Of a DNA stretch of 64,000 nt, positions 1 through 12,840 are shown in pieces. Within the stretch, counting starts at the first letter, position 1, and each line of letters starts with the position of its first letter. The stretch is from NCBI RefSeq assembly GCF_029227915.1, contig NC_079876.1:34145828-34209827 (forward strand). The letters run 5' to 3'. Under the pieces are notes generated by a model. That model did no database searches and was not told where the DNA came from. It was given only the letters and a program-made list of their open reading frames with translations. The stretch comes from Hydractinia symbiolongicarpus (taxonomy: Eukaryota > Cnidaria > Hydrozoa > Anthoathecata > Hydractiniidae). A program made the translations under genes and the position numbers.

Positions 1-164
1 TATTTCTTGGAGTCCAATTGTCTCACTTTCACATTTATAAGGTCACAGTCCATAATCAGTTCAATTAACTCTCACAGTCAATCGTTTCACTGTTAAAAAC
101 CATACAACTTAGTAATGCCGGAAAAATATTGCTAAATACATGTGTGTACGAATATGTGACTCAA

Positions 165-194
165 CCGTTGTAACTCAAACGGATTGATACTGTT
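165..194. other. Triple alternating dyad CCGTT / AACGG / CCGTT
   Basis: In the common form of the monomer CCGTT (165-169) is followed after 8 bases by AACGG (178-182) and after a further 7 bases by CCGTT (190-194). The middle AACGG can therefore pair with either neighbour, giving two mutually exclusive 5-bp stems. The reference copy reads CTGTT in the third arm, but most other copies read CCGTT. Some monomer types alter the middle arm to AACGA or the first arm to CCTTT or CCATT, so pairing ability differs between subfamilies. Confidence 0.65.
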
Positions 195-238
195 AGAAAG
201 TCAATGAAATTTAGTTTTTGAAACTGTCGCTATTTCTT

Positions 239-267
239 CAGCGCGCGATAACGGCTAGGATTGGTCC
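239..267. other. Conserved GC-rich box GCGCGCGATAACGG plus AGGATTGG
   Basis: Within an AT-rich monomer, the stretch CAGCGCGCGATAACGG followed by a short spacer and AGGATTGGTCC is among the most stable parts of the repeat. Changes are limited and subfamily-specific: CAGCGCGTGATAACGG, CAGCGCCCGATAACGG, CAGGGCGCGATAACGG, TTGGCGCGGGATAACGG, and AAGGG or AAAGG in place of AACGG. The three consecutive CpGs are kept in most copies. A sequence-specific binding site is a reasonable inference, but no known motif is matched with confidence. ATTGG is the complement of a CCAAT pentamer, too short to interpret alone. Confidence 0.55.
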
Positions 268-308
268 CACAGTAAAGAATGTCTTATTTTCCTAAACTTT
301 TAAATGAA

Positions 309-323
309 GCGCTACCACAGCGC
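309..323. other. Hairpin-forming dyad GCGCT-ACCAC-AGCGC
   Basis: A perfect 5-bp inverted repeat (GCGCT at 309-313, AGCGC at 319-323) flanks a 5-base loop. It returns in the same place in most monomers across the window. Variants break the stem in defined subfamilies: GGTGCTACCACAACGCC, GCGCTACACACAGGGCC and GCGGTACCACAGCGCC. The intact form also contains the palindrome AGCGCT. Short dyads in satellites without a CENP-B box have been proposed to favour non-B DNA at centromeres. Whether this one extrudes is inference. Confidence 0.75.
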
Positions 324-3300
324 CAAATGTAATCGCTGAATTCCGGCAATCACGTCAAATTAAGAAGAATGTTATTTCTTGGAGTCCAATTGTCTCATTT
401 ATCACATTTATCAGGTCACAGTCCAAAGTTAGTTCAATTAAGCCCAACAGTCAATCGTTTCACTGTTAAAAGCCATACAAACTAGTAATATCAAAAAAAT
501 ATCGCTAAATACATGTTGGTACGAATATGTGACCCAACCGTTGTAACTCTAACGGATTAACACCGTTAGAAAGTCAATGAAATGTAGTTTTTAAAACTGT
601 CGCTATTTCTTTAGCGCGCGATAACGGATAGGATTGGTCCCGCAGAAAAGAACGACTTTTTTTTCTAAATTTTTAAATAAAGCGCTACCACAACGCCCAG
701 TGTAATAGCTGGTTTCCGGCAATCACCTCAAATTAAGAAGAATCTTTTTTCTTGGAGTCCATTTGTGTCATTTATCACATTGATCAGGTCACGGTCCAAA
801 GTTAGTTCAATGAAGTCCCACAGTCAATCGCTTCACTGTTAAAAGCGATGCAACCTAGCAATATGAGATAAATATCGCTAAATACATGTTGGTACGAAAA
901 TGTGACCCAACCGATGAAACTCAAACGGACTGACACCGTTAAAAAGTCAATGAAATGTAGTTTTTTAAGCTGTAGCTATTTATTCAGCGCGCGATTAGGG
1001 CTAGGATTGGTCCCACAGAAAATTTGACTTATTTATCTAATTTTTTAAATGAAGCGCTACAACATCGCCCAGTGTAATCGCTGAGTTCCGGCAATCACGT
1101 CAAATTAAGAAGAATGTTATTTCTTGGAGTCCAATTGTCTCACTTATAACATTTTTAAGGTCACGGTCCAAAATCAGTTCAATTATGTGCCACCGTCAAT
1201 CGTTTCACTGTTAAAAGCCATACAACCTAGTAATATCAGAAGAATATCACTAAATACATGTTGGTACGAATATGTGACCCAATCGTTGTAACTCAAACGA
1301 ATTGGCACCGTTAGAAAGTCAATGAAGTGTAGTTTTTGAAACTGTCGCTATTTCTTCAGCGCGCGATAACGGCTAGGATTGGTTCCACAGTAAAGAATGT
1401 CTTATTTACTTAAATTTCAAATGAAACGCTACCACAGCGCCAAATGTAATCGCTGAGTTCCGGCAATCACGTCAAATTAAGAAGAATGTTATTTCTTGGA
1501 GTCCAATTGTCTCATTTATCACATTTATCAGGTCACAGTCCAAAGTTAGTTCAATTAAGTCCAACAGTCAAACTTTTCACTGTTAAAAGTCATACAACCT
1601 ATTAATATCAGAAAAATATCGCTAAATACATGTTGGTACGAATATGTGACCCAACCGTTGTAACTCAAGCGGATTAACACCGTTAGAAAGTCAATGAAAT
1701 GTAATTTTTAAAACTGTCGCTATTTCTTCAGCGCGCGATAAGGGATAGGATTGGTCCTACAGTAAAAAATCACTTTTTATCTTAATTTTTAATTGAAGCG
1801 CTACCACAGCGCCCAGTGCAATCGCTGACTTTCAGGAATCATTTCATATTAAGAAGAATGTTATTTCTTGGAGTCCAATTGTCTCACTATCAAATTTATA
1901 AGGTCAAAGTCCATATTCAGTTCAATTAAATCCCACAGTCAATCGTTTCACTGTTAAAAGCCATACAACCTAGTAATATCAGAAGAATATCACTAAATAC
2001 ATGTTGGTACGAATATGTGACCCAATCGTTGTAACTCAAACGAATTGGCACCGTTAGAAAGTCAATGAAGTGTAGTTTTTGAAACTGTCGCTATTTCTTC
2101 AGCGCGCAATAACGGATAGGATTGGTCCCGCAGAAAATACCGACTTTTTTTTCTAAATTTTTAAATAAAGCGCTACCACAACGCCCAGTGTAATAGCTGG
2201 TTTCCGGCAATCACCTCAAATTAAGAAGAATGTTTTTTCTTAGAGTCCATTTGTGTCATTTATCACATTGATCAGGTCACGGTGCAAAGTTAGTTCAATT
2301 AAGTCCCACAGTCCATCGTTTCACTGTTAAAAGCGATGCAACCTAGCAATATCAGATAAATATCGCTAATTACATGTTGGTACGAAAATGTGACCCAACC
2401 GTTGAAACTCAAACGGACTGACACCGTTAAAAAGTCAATGAAATGTAGCTTTTGAAGCTGTAGCTATTTCTTCAGCGCGCGATAAGGGCAAGGATTGGTC
2501 CCACAGAAAATTTGACTTATTTATCCAATTTTTATATGAAGCGCTACCACAGCGCCCAGTGTAATCGCTGATTTGCGGTAATCACTTCAAATTAAGAAAA
2601 TGTTTTTTCTTGGAGTCCATTTGTGTCATCTATCACATTGATCAGGTCACAGTCCAAAGTTAGTTCAATTAAATCCCACAGTCCATCGTTTCACTGTTAA
2701 AAGCGATGCAACCTAGCATTGTCAGATAAATATCGCTAAATACATGTTGGTACGAAAATGTGACCCAACCGTTGAAACTCAAACGGACTGACACCGTTAA
2801 AAAGTCAATGAAATGTAGCTTTTGAAGCTGTAGCTATTTCTTCAGCGCGCGATAAGGGCTAGGATTGGTCCCACAGAAAATTTGACTTATTTATCTAATT
2901 TTTTAAATGAAGCGCTACAACATCGCCCAGTGTAATCGCTGAGTTCCGGCAATCACGTCAAATTAAGAAGAATGTTATTTCTTGGAGTCCAATTGTCTCA
3001 CTTATAACATTTAAAAGGTCACGGTCCAAAATCAGTTCAATTATGTGCCAAAGTCAACGTTTCACTCTTAAAAGCCATACAACCTAGTAATATCAGAAAA
3101 ATATCGCTAAATACAAGTTGGTAGGAATATGTGACCCAACCGTTGTAACTCAAACGGATTAACACCGTTAGAAAGTCAATGAAATGTAGTTTTTAAAACT
3201 GTCGCTATTTCTTCAGCGCGCGATAAGGGATAGGATTGGTCCCACAGTAAAGAATGCCTTATTTACCTAAACTTTTAAATGAAGCGCTACCACAGCGCCA

Positions 3301-3524
3301 AACGTAATCGCTGAATTCCGGCAATCACGTCAAATTAAGAAGAATGTTATTTTTTGGAGTCCAATTGTCTCATTTATCACATTTATCAGGTCACAGTCCA
3401 TAGTTAGTTCAATTAAGTGCAACAGTCAATCGTTTCACTGTTAAAAGCCATACAACCTAGTAATATCAGAAAAATATCGCTAAGTACATGTTGGTACGAA
3501 TATGTGACCCAACCGTTGAAACTC

Positions 3525-5759
3525 AAACGCACTGACACCGTTAGAAAGTCAATGAAATGTAGTTTTTGAAACTGTCGCTATTTCTTCAGCGCGCGATAAC
3601 GGCCAGGATTGGTCCCACAGTTAAAAATGACTTATTAATCTAAATTTTTTATTGAAGCGCTACCACAGCGCCCAGTGAAATCGCTGAGTTTCGGCAATCA
3701 TTTCAAATTAAGAAGAATGTTATTTCTTGGAGTCCAATTGTCTCACTTTCACATTTATAAGGTCACAGTCCATAATCAGTTCAATTAACTCTCACAGTCA
3801 ATCGTTTCACTGTTAAAAGCCATACAACTTAGTAATGCCGGAAAAATATTGCTAAATACATGTTTGTACGAATATGTGACTCAACCGTTGTAACTCAAAC
3901 GGATTGATACTGTTAGAAAGTCAATGAAATTTAGTTTTTGAAACTGTCGCTATTTCTTCAGCGCGCGATAACGGCTAGGATTGGTCCCACAGTAAAGAAT
4001 GTCTTATTTTCCTAAACTTTTAAATGAAGCGCTACCACAGCGCCAAATGTAATCGCTGAATTCCGGCGATCACGTCAAATTAAGAAGAATGTTATTTCTT
4101 GAAGTCCAATTGTCTCATTTATCACATTTATCAGGTCACAGTCCAAAGTTAGTTCAATTAAGCCCAACAGTCAATCGTTTCACTGTTAAAAGCCATACAA
4201 CCTAGTAATATCAAAAAAATATCGCTAAATACATGTTGGTACGAATATGTGACCCAACCGTTGTAACTCAAACGGATTAACACCGTTAGAAAGTCAATGA
4301 AATGTAGTTTTTAAAACTGTCGCTATTTCTTTAGCGCGCGATAACGGATAGGATTGGTCCCGCAGAAAAGAACGACTTTTTTTTCTAAATTTTTAAATAA
4401 AGCGCTACCACAACGCCCAGTGTAAAAGCTGGTTTCCGGCAATCACCTCAAATTAAGAAGAATGTTTTTTCTTAGAGTCCATTTGTGTCATTTATCACAT
4501 TGATCAGGTCACGGTCCAAAGTTAGTTCAATTATGTCCCACAGTCAATCGTTTCACTGTTAAAAGCGATGCAACCTAGCAATATGAGATAAATATCGCTA
4601 AATACATGTTCGTACGAAAATGTGACCCAATCGATGAAACTCAAACGCACTGACACCGTTAGAAAGTCAATGAAATGTAGTTTTTGAAACTGTCGCTATT
4701 TCTTCAGCGCGCGATAACGGCCAGGATTGGTGCCACAGTTAAAAATGACTTATTAATCTAAATTTTTAATTGAAGCGCTACCACAGCTCCCAGTGAAATC
4801 GCTGAGTTTCGGCAATCATTTCAAAGTAAGAAGAATGTTATTTCTTGGAGTCCAATTGTCTCACTTTCACATTTATAAGGTCACAGTCCATAATCAGTTC
4901 AATTAACTCTCACAGTCAATCGTTTCACTGTTAAAAACCATACAACTTAGTAATGCCGGAAAAATATTGCTAAATACATGTTTGTACGAATATGTGACTC
5001 AACCGTTGTAACTCAAACGGATTGATACTGTTAGAAAGTCAATGAAATTTAGTTTTTGAAACTGTCGCTATTTCTTCAGCGCGCGATAACGGCTAGGATT
5101 GGTCCCACAGTAAAGAATGTCTTATTTTCCTAAACTTTTAAATGAAGCGCTACCACAGCGCCAAATGTAATCGCTGAATTCCGGCGATCACGTCAAATTA
5201 AGAAGAATGTTATTTCTTGAAGTCCAATTGTCTCATTTATCACATTTATCAGGTCACAGTCCAAAGTTAGTTCAATTAAGCCCAACAGTCAATCGTTTCA
5301 CTGTTAAAAGCCATACAACCTAGTAATATCAAAAAAATATCGCTAAATACATGTTGGTACGAATATGTGACCCAACCGTTGTAACTCAAACGGATTAACA
5401 CCGTTAGAAAGTCAATGAAATGTAGTTTTTAAAACTGTCGCTATTTCTTTAGCGCGCGATAACGGATAGGATTGGTCCCGCAGAAAAGAACGACTTTTTT
5501 TTCTAAATTTTTAAATAAAGCGCTACCACAACGCCCAGTGTAAAAGCTGGTTTCCGGCAATCACCTCAAATTAAGAAGAATGTTTTTTCTTAGAGTCCAT
5601 TTGTGTCATTTATCACATTGATCAGGTCACGGTCCAAAGTTAGTTCAATTATGTCCCACAGTCAATCGTTTCACTGTTAAAAGCGATGCAACCTAGCAAT
5701 ATGAGATAAATATCGCTAAATACATGTTCGTACGAAAATGTGACCCAATCGATGAAACT
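3525..5759 (+). repeat. Three-monomer HOR, two tandem copies (1118 and 1117 bp)
   Basis: The variant AAACGCACTGACACCG appears at about 3525, 4643 and 5760, and the TTAACTCTCACAG variant at about 3783, 4901 and 6018, so a trimer unit is present twice. Copies span roughly 3525-4642 and 4643-5759. Differences are few, for example AGCTCCCAG in the first copy against AGCGCCCAG in the second near the end of the third monomer. The trimer is a derivative of 1-1116, which differs in its third monomer. The junction lies inside a monomer and keeps the phase. Confidence 0.88.
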
Positions 5760-5955
5760 CAAACGCACTGACACCGTTAGAAAGTCAATGAAATGTAGTT
5801 TTTGAAACTGTCGCTATTTCTTCAGCGCGCGATAACGGCCAGGATTGGTGCCACAGTTAAAAATGACTTATTAATCTAAATTTTTAATTGAAGCGCTACC
5901 ACAGCGCCCAGTGAAATCGCTGAGTTTCGGCAATCATTTCAAAGTAAGAAGAATG

Positions 5956-7190
5956 TTATTTCTTGGAGTCCAATTGTCTCACTTTCACATTTATAAGGTC
6001 ACAGTCCATAATCAGTTCAATTAACTCTCACAGTCAATCGTTTCACTGTTAAAAACCATACAACTTAGTAATGCCGGAAAAATATTGCTAAATACATGTG
6101 TGTACGAATATGTGACTCAACCGTTGTAACTCAAACGGATTGATACTGTTAGAAAGTCAATGAAATTTAGTTTTTGAAACTGTCGCTATTTCTTCAGCGC
6201 GCGATAACGGCTAGGATTGGTCCCACAGTAAAGAATGTCTTATTTTCCTAAACTTTTAAATGAAGCGCTACCACAGCGCCAAATGTAATCGCTGAATTCC
6301 GGCAATCACGTCAAATTAAGAAGAATGTTATTTCTTGGAGTCCAATTGTCTCATTTATCACATTTATCAGGTCACAGTCCAAAGTTAGTTCAATTAAGCC
6401 CAACAGTCAATCGTTTCACTGTTAAAAGCCATACAAACTAGTAATATCAAAAAAATATCGCTAAATACATGTTGGTACGAATATGTGACCCAACCGTTGT
6501 AACTCTAACGGATTAACACCGTTAGAAAGTCAATGAAATGTAGTTTTTAAAACTGTCGCTATTTCTTTAGCGCGCGATAACGGATAGGATTGGTCCCGCA
6601 GAAAAGAACGACTTTTTTTTCTAAATTTTTAAATAAAGCGCTACCACAACGCCCAGTGTAATAGCTGGTTTCCGGCAATCACCTCAAATTAAGAAGAATG
6701 TTTTTTCTTAGAGTCCATTTGTGTCATTTATCACATTGATCAGGTCACGGTCCAAAGTTAGTTCAATGAAGTCCCACAGTCAATCGCTTCACTGTTAAAA
6801 GCGATGCAACCTAGCAATATGAGATAAATATCGCTAAATACATGTTGGTACGAAAATGTGACCCAACCGATGAAACTCAAACGGACTGACACCGCTAAAA
6901 AGTCAATGAAATGTAGTTTTTTAAGCTGTAGCTATTTATTCAGCGCGCGATTAGGGCTAGGATTGGTCCCACAGAAAATTTGACTTATTTATCTAATTTT
7001 TTAAATGAAGCGCTACAACATCGCCCAGTGTAATCGCTGAGTTCCGGCAATCACGTCAAATTAAGAAGAATGTTATTTCTTGGAGTCCAATTGTCTCACT
7101 TATAACATTTTTAAGGTCACGGTCCAAAATCAGTTCAATTATGTGCCACCGTCAATCGTTTCACTGTTAAAAGCCATACAACCTAGTAAT
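5956..7190 (+). repeat. Near-identical copy of 1-1240, offset ~5956 bp (16 monomers)
   Basis: Diagnostic variants of the first monomers return in order: ACATGTGTGTACG, ACAAACTAGTAATATC, CAATGAAGTCCCACAG with CAATCGCTTCAC, and TTATGTGCCACCGTC. Similarity drops about 7190, where AGAAAAATATCGC replaces AGAAGAATATCAC. Together with the trimer block this places four related trimers in the first 7.2 kb, two of them flanking copies and two tandem. Confidence 0.85.
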
Positions 7191-10100
7191 ATCAGAAAAA
7201 TATCGCTAAATACATGTTGGTACGAATATGTAACCCAACCGTTGTAACTCAAACGGATTAACACCGTTAGAAAGTCAATGAAATGTAGTTTTTAAAACTG
7301 TCGCTATTTCTTCAGCGCGCGATAACGGATAGGATTGGTCCCACAGAAAAAAACGACTTATTTATCTAAATTTTTAAAAGAAGCGCTACCACAGCGCCCA
7401 GTGTAATCGCTGATTTGCGGTAATCACTTCAAATTAAGAAAATGTTTTTTCTTGGAGTCCATTTGTGTCATTTATCACATTGATCAGGTCACGGTCCAAA
7501 GTTTGTTCAATTAAGTCCCACAGTCAATCGTTTCACTGTTAAAAGTCATACAACCTAGTAATATCAGAAAAATATCGCTAAATACATGTTGGTACGAATA
7601 TGTGACCCAACCGTTGTAACTCAAACGGATTAACACCGTTAGAAAGTCAATGAAATGTAGTTTTTAAAACTGTCGCTATTTTTTCAGCGCGCGATAACGG
7701 ATAGGATTGGTCCCACAGAAAAGAATGACTTATTTATCTCAATTTTTAAATGAAGCGCTACCACAGCGCCCAGTGTAATCGCTGATTTGCGGTAATCAGT
7801 CAAATTAAGAAAATGTTTTTTCTTGGAGTCCATTTGTGTCATCTATCACATTGATCAGGTCACAGTCCAAAGTTAGTTCAATTAAATCCCACAGTCAATC
7901 GTTTCACTGTTAAAAGCGATGCAATCTAGTAATATCAGATAAATATCGCTAAATACATGTTGGTACGAATATGTGACCCAACCGTTGTAACTCAAACGGA
8001 TTAACACCGTTAGAAATTCAATGAAATGTAGTTTTTAAAACTGTCGCTATTTCTTCAGCGCGCGATAACGGATAGGATTGGTCCCACAGAAAAGAACGAC
8101 TTATTTATCTAAATTTTTAAATGAAGCGCTACCACAGCGCCCAGTGTAATCGCTGATTTGCGGTAATCACTTCAAATTAAGAAAATGTTTTTTCTTGCAG
8201 TCCATTTGTGTCATCTATCACATTGATCAGGTCACAGTCCAAAGTTAGTTCAATTAAATCCCACAGTCAATCGGTTCACTGTTAAAAGCGATGCAATCTA
8301 GTAATATCAGATAAATATCGCTAAATACATGTTGGTACGAATATGTGACCCAACCGTTGAAACTCAAACGAACTGACACCGTTAGAAAGTCAATGAAATG
8401 TAGTTTTTGAAACTGTCGCTATTTCTTCAGCGCGCGATATCGGATAGGATTGGTCCCACAGTAAAAAACGACTTATTTATCTAAATTTTTAAATAAGGTG
8501 CTACCACAACGTCTAGTGTAATCGCTGAGCTCCGGCAATCACGTCAAATTAAGAAGAATGTTTTTTCTTGGAGTCCATTTGTGTCATTTATCACATTGAT
8601 CAGGTCACGGTCCAAAGTTAGTTCAATTAAGTCCCACAGTCAATCGTTTCACTGTTAAAAGCGATGCAACCTAGCAATATCAGATAAATATCGCTAAAGA
8701 CATGTTGGTACGAAAATGTGACCCAACCGTTGAAACTCAAACGAACTGACACCGTTAAAAAGTCAATGAAATGTAGTTTCTTAAGCTGTAGCTATTTCTT
8801 CAGCGCGCGATAAGGGCTAGGATTGGTCCCACAGTAAAATTTGACTTATTTATCTAATTTTTTAAATGAAGTGCTACCACAGCGCCCAGTGTAATCGCTG
8901 AGTTCCGGCAATCACGTCAAACTAAGAAGAATGTTTTTTCTTGGAGTCCATTTGTATCATTTATCACATTGATCAGGTCACGGTCCAAAATCAGTTCAAT
9001 TATGTGCCACAGTCAATCGGTTCACTGTTAAAAGCGATGCAATCTAGTAATATCAGATAAATATCGCTAAATATATTTTGGTACGAATATGTGACCTAAC
9101 CGTTGAAACTCAAACGAACTGACACCGTTAGAAAGTCAATGAAATGTAGTTTTTGAAACTGTCGCTATTTCTTCAGCGCGCGACATCGGATAGGATTGGT
9201 CCCACAGTAAAAAACGACTTATTTATCTAAATTTTTAAATAAGGTGCTACCACAACGTCTAGTGTAATCGCTGAGCTCCGGCAATCACGTCAAATTAAGA
9301 AGAATGTTAATTCTTGGAGTCCAATTGTCTCAATTATAACATTTATAAGGTCACAGTCCAAAATCAGTTCAATTAAGTCTCACAGTCAATCGTTTCACTG
9401 TTAAAAGCCATACAACTTAGTAATACCGAAAAAATATCGCTAAATACATGTTGGTACGAATATGTGACCCAACCGTTGTAACTCAAACGGATTGACACCG
9501 TTAGAACTTCAATGAAGTGTAGTTTTTGAAACTGTCGCTATTTCTTCAGCGCGCGATAACGAATAAGATTGGTCCCACAGTAAAGAACGACTTATTTATC
9601 TTAATTTTTAAATAAAGCGCCACCACAACGCCCAGTGTAATCGCTGATTTCCGTCAATCACGTCAAATTAAGAAAATGTTTTTTCTTGGAGTCCTTTGTG
9701 TCATCTATCACATTGATCAGATCACAGTCCAAAGTTAGTTTAATTAAGTCCCAGAGTCAATCGTTTCACTGTTAAAAGCGATGCATTCTAGTAATATCAG
9801 ATAAACATCGCTAAATACATGTTGGTACGAATATGTGACCCAACCGTTGAAACTCAAACAAACTGACACCGTTTGAAAGTCAATGAAATGTAGTTTTTGA
9901 AACTGTCGCTATTTCTTCAGCGCGCGATAACGGCCAGGATTGGTCCAACAGTTAAAAATGACTTATTAATCTAAATTTTTAATGGAAGCGCTACCACAGC
10001 GCCCAGTGAAATCGCTGAGTTTCGGCAATCATTTCAAATTAAGAAGAATGGTAATTCTTGGAGTCCAATTCTCTCACTTATCACATTCATCAGGTCACAA

Positions 10101-12840
10101 ACCAAAGTTAGTTCAATTAAGTCCCACATTCAATCGTTTCACTGTTAAAACCGATGCAACCTAGTAATAACAGATAAATATCGCTAAATACATGTTGGTA
10201 CGAATATGTGACGCAACCGTTGTAACTGAAGCGGATTGATACCGTTAGAAAGTTAATGAAATGTAGCTCTTGAAAGTGTCGCTATTTTTTCAGGGCGCGA
10301 TAACGGCTAGGATTGGTCCCACAGTAAAAATGACTTATTTATCTAAATTTTTAAATCAAGCGCGACCTCAGCGCCCAGTGTAATCGCTGAGTTCCGGCAA
10401 GCACATCAAATTAAGAAGAATGTTATTTCTTGGAGACCAGTTGTCCCATTTATTACATTTATCAGGTCGCAGTACAAAATTAGTTTAATTAAGTCTCACA
10501 GTCAATCGTTTCATTGTTAAAAGCGATGCAATCTAGTAATATCAGAAAAATGTCGCTAAATACATGTTGGTACGAATATGTGACCCAACCTTTGTAAATC
10601 AAACGGACTGACACCGTTAGAAAGTCAATGAAATGTAGTTTTGGAAACTGTCGCTATTTCTTCAGCGCGCGATAACGGATAGGATTGGTCCCGCAGTAAA
10701 GAACGACTTATTTATCTAAAATTTTATACAAAGCGCTACCACAACGCCCAGTGTAATCGCTGATTTCCGGCAATCACGTCAAATTAAGAAGAATGTTTTT
10801 TCTTGGAGTACATTTGTGTCATTCATCACATTGATCAGGTCACGGTCCAAAATAAGTTCAATTATGTGCCACAGTCAATCGTTTCACTGTTAAAAGCCAT
10901 ACAACCTAGTAATATCAGAAAAATATCGCTAAATACATGTTGGTACGAATATGTGACCCAGCCGTTGTAACTCAAACGGATTAACACCGTTAGAAAGTCA
11001 ATGAAATGTAGTTTTTGAAACTGTTGCTATTTCTTCAACGCGCGATAACGGCCAGGATTGGTCCCACAGTAAAAAATAACGTATTAATCTACATTTTTAA
11101 TTGAAGCGCTACACACAGGGCCCAGTGAAATCGCTGAGTTTCGGCAATCATTTGAAATTAAGAAGAATGTTATTTCTTGGAGTCCAATTGTCTCACTTTC
11201 ACATTTATAAGGTCACAGTCCATAATCAGTTCAATTAAGTCTCACAGTCAATCGTTTCACTGTTAAAAGCCATACAACTTAGTAATACCGGAAAAATATC
11301 GCTAAATACATGTTGGTACGAATATGTGACCCAACCGTTGTAACTCAAACGGATTGACACCGTTAGAACGTCAATGAAGTGTAGTTTTTGAAACTGTCGC
11401 TATTTCTTCAGCGCGCGATAACGGTTAGAATTGGTCCCACAGTAAAAAACGACTTATTTATCTAAATTTTTAAAAAAGGTGCTACCACAACGCCTAGTGT
11501 AATCGCTGAGCTCCGGCAATCACGTCAAATTAAGAAGAATGTTTTTTCTTGGAGTCCATTTGTGTCATTTATCACATTGATCATGTCGCGGTCCAAAGTT
11601 AGTTCAATTAAGTCCCACAGTCAATCGTTTCACTGTTAAAGGCGATGCAACCTAGTAATATTAGATAAATATCGCTAAATACATGTTGGTACGAAAATGT
11701 GACCCAACCGTTGAAACTCAAACGGACTGAGACCGTTACAAAGTCAATGAAATGTAGTTTTTGAAGCTTTAGCTACTTCTTCAGCGCGCGATAACGGCTA
11801 GGATTGGTCCCACAGTAAAATTTGACTTATTTATCTAATTTTTTAAATGAAGTGCTACCACAGCGCCCAGTGTAATCGCTGAGTTCCGGCAATCACTTTA
11901 AACTAAGAAGAATGTTATTTCTTGGAGTCCAATTGTCTCAATTATAACATTTATAAGGTCACAGTCCAAAATCAGTTCAATTATGTGCCACAGTCAATCG
12001 TTTCACTGTTAAAAGCCATACAACCTAGTAATATCAGAAAAATATCGCTAAATACATGTTGGTACGAATATGTGACCCAAGCGTTGTAACTCAAACGGAT
12101 TAACACCGTTAGAAAGTCAATGAAATGTAGTTTTTGAAACTGTCGCTATTTCTTCAGCGTGCGATAACAGATAGGATTGATCCCACAGAAAAGAACGACT
12201 TATTTATCTAAATTTTTATATGAAGCGCTACCACAGCGCCCCGTGTAATCGCTGATTTGCAGTAATCAAGTCAAATTAAGAAGAACGTTTTTTCTGGGAG
12301 TCAATTTGTGTCATCTATCACATTGATCAGGTCACAGTCCAAAGTTAGTTCAATTAAGTACCACAGTCAATCGTTTCACTGTTAAAAGCGATGCAACCTA
12401 GTAATATCAGATAAATATCGCTAAATACATGTTGGTACGAATATGTGACCCAACTGTTGAAACTCAAACGAACTGACACCGTTAGAAAGTCAATGAAATG
12501 TAGTTTTAGAAACTGTCGCTATTTCTTCAGCGCGCGATAACGGCCAGGATTGGTCCCACAGTAAAAAATAACTTATTAATCTACATTTTTAATTGAAGCG
12601 CTACACACAGGGCCCAGTGAAATCGCTGAGTTTCGGCAATCATTTCAAATTAAGAAGAATGTTATTTCTTGGAGTCCAATTGTCTCACTTTCACATTTAT
12701 AAGGTCACAGTCCATATTCAGTTCAATTAAGTCTCACAGTCAATCGTTTCACTGTTAAAAGCCATACAACTTAGTAATACCGGAAAAATATCGCTAAATA
12801 CATGTTGGTACGAATATGTGACCCAACCGTTGTAACTCAA
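7191..12840 (+). repeat. Heterogeneous monomers with small local duplications
   Basis: About 15 monomers. Successive copies at 7440-8190 share a shortened GAAAATGTTTTTTC start and look like recent single-monomer copies. The pair of GGTGCTACCACAACGTC variants at about 8497 and 9243 marks a two-monomer duplication of about 746 bp. The ACACACAGGGCCC variant at 11111 and 12603 marks a four-monomer spacing of 1492 bp. The stretch 7210-8215 recurs at 36,988-37,993. The first copy of the monomer carrying a 60-codon reading frame lies at 9982-10164. Confidence 0.78.

Larger units (their letters stand above)
1..372 (+). repeat. Reference monomer of the satellite
   Basis: I use this copy as the reference frame for positions inside a monomer. 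It starts TATTTCTTGGAGTCC and ends AAGAAGAATGT. By hand count it has 136 G+C of 372 (36.6%) and 15 CpG, against about 12-13 expected from composition. Landmarks in order are the CTTGGAGTCC box (6-15), the GTCAATCGTTTCACTGTTA box (about 78-96), the TAAATACATG box (133-142), the CCGTT/AACGG/CCGTT dyads (165-194), the GCGCGCGATAACGG box (241-254), AGGATTGGTCCCAC (257-270), the GCGCT/AGCGC hairpin (309-323) and the purine-rich AAGAAGAAT tail (362-370). This copy has CTGTT in place of the usual third CCGTT. The same copy recurs at 5956 with almost no change. Confidence 0.93.
1..3524 (+). repeat. Mosaic stretch of about 9.5 diverged monomers
   Basis: Monomers here alternate between the CCAATTGTCTCA class (starts near 1, 373, 1118, 1490, 1861, 2977, 3349) and the CCATTTGTGTCA class (near 745, 2232, 2604). 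No local tandem HOR is visible apart from the close resemblance of the monomers at about 2232 and 2604. The first ~1240 bp recur at 5956. The copy from about 1866 has the unusual CTCACTATCAAATTT variant, also seen in related form at 14.9, 18.6 and 61.8 kb. Confidence 0.8.

Noticed and set aside
1-372. Monomer built from two ~186-bp half-repeats
   Set aside because: Short shared words such as AGTCAAT occur at about 78 and 199, but the spacing does not match a half-unit and the rest does not align by eye.
985-1000. TTAGGG within GCGCGATTAGGGCTAG, a telomere-like hexamer
   Set aside because: It is a single hexamer produced by point changes in the GATAACGG box and is not tandemly repeated.
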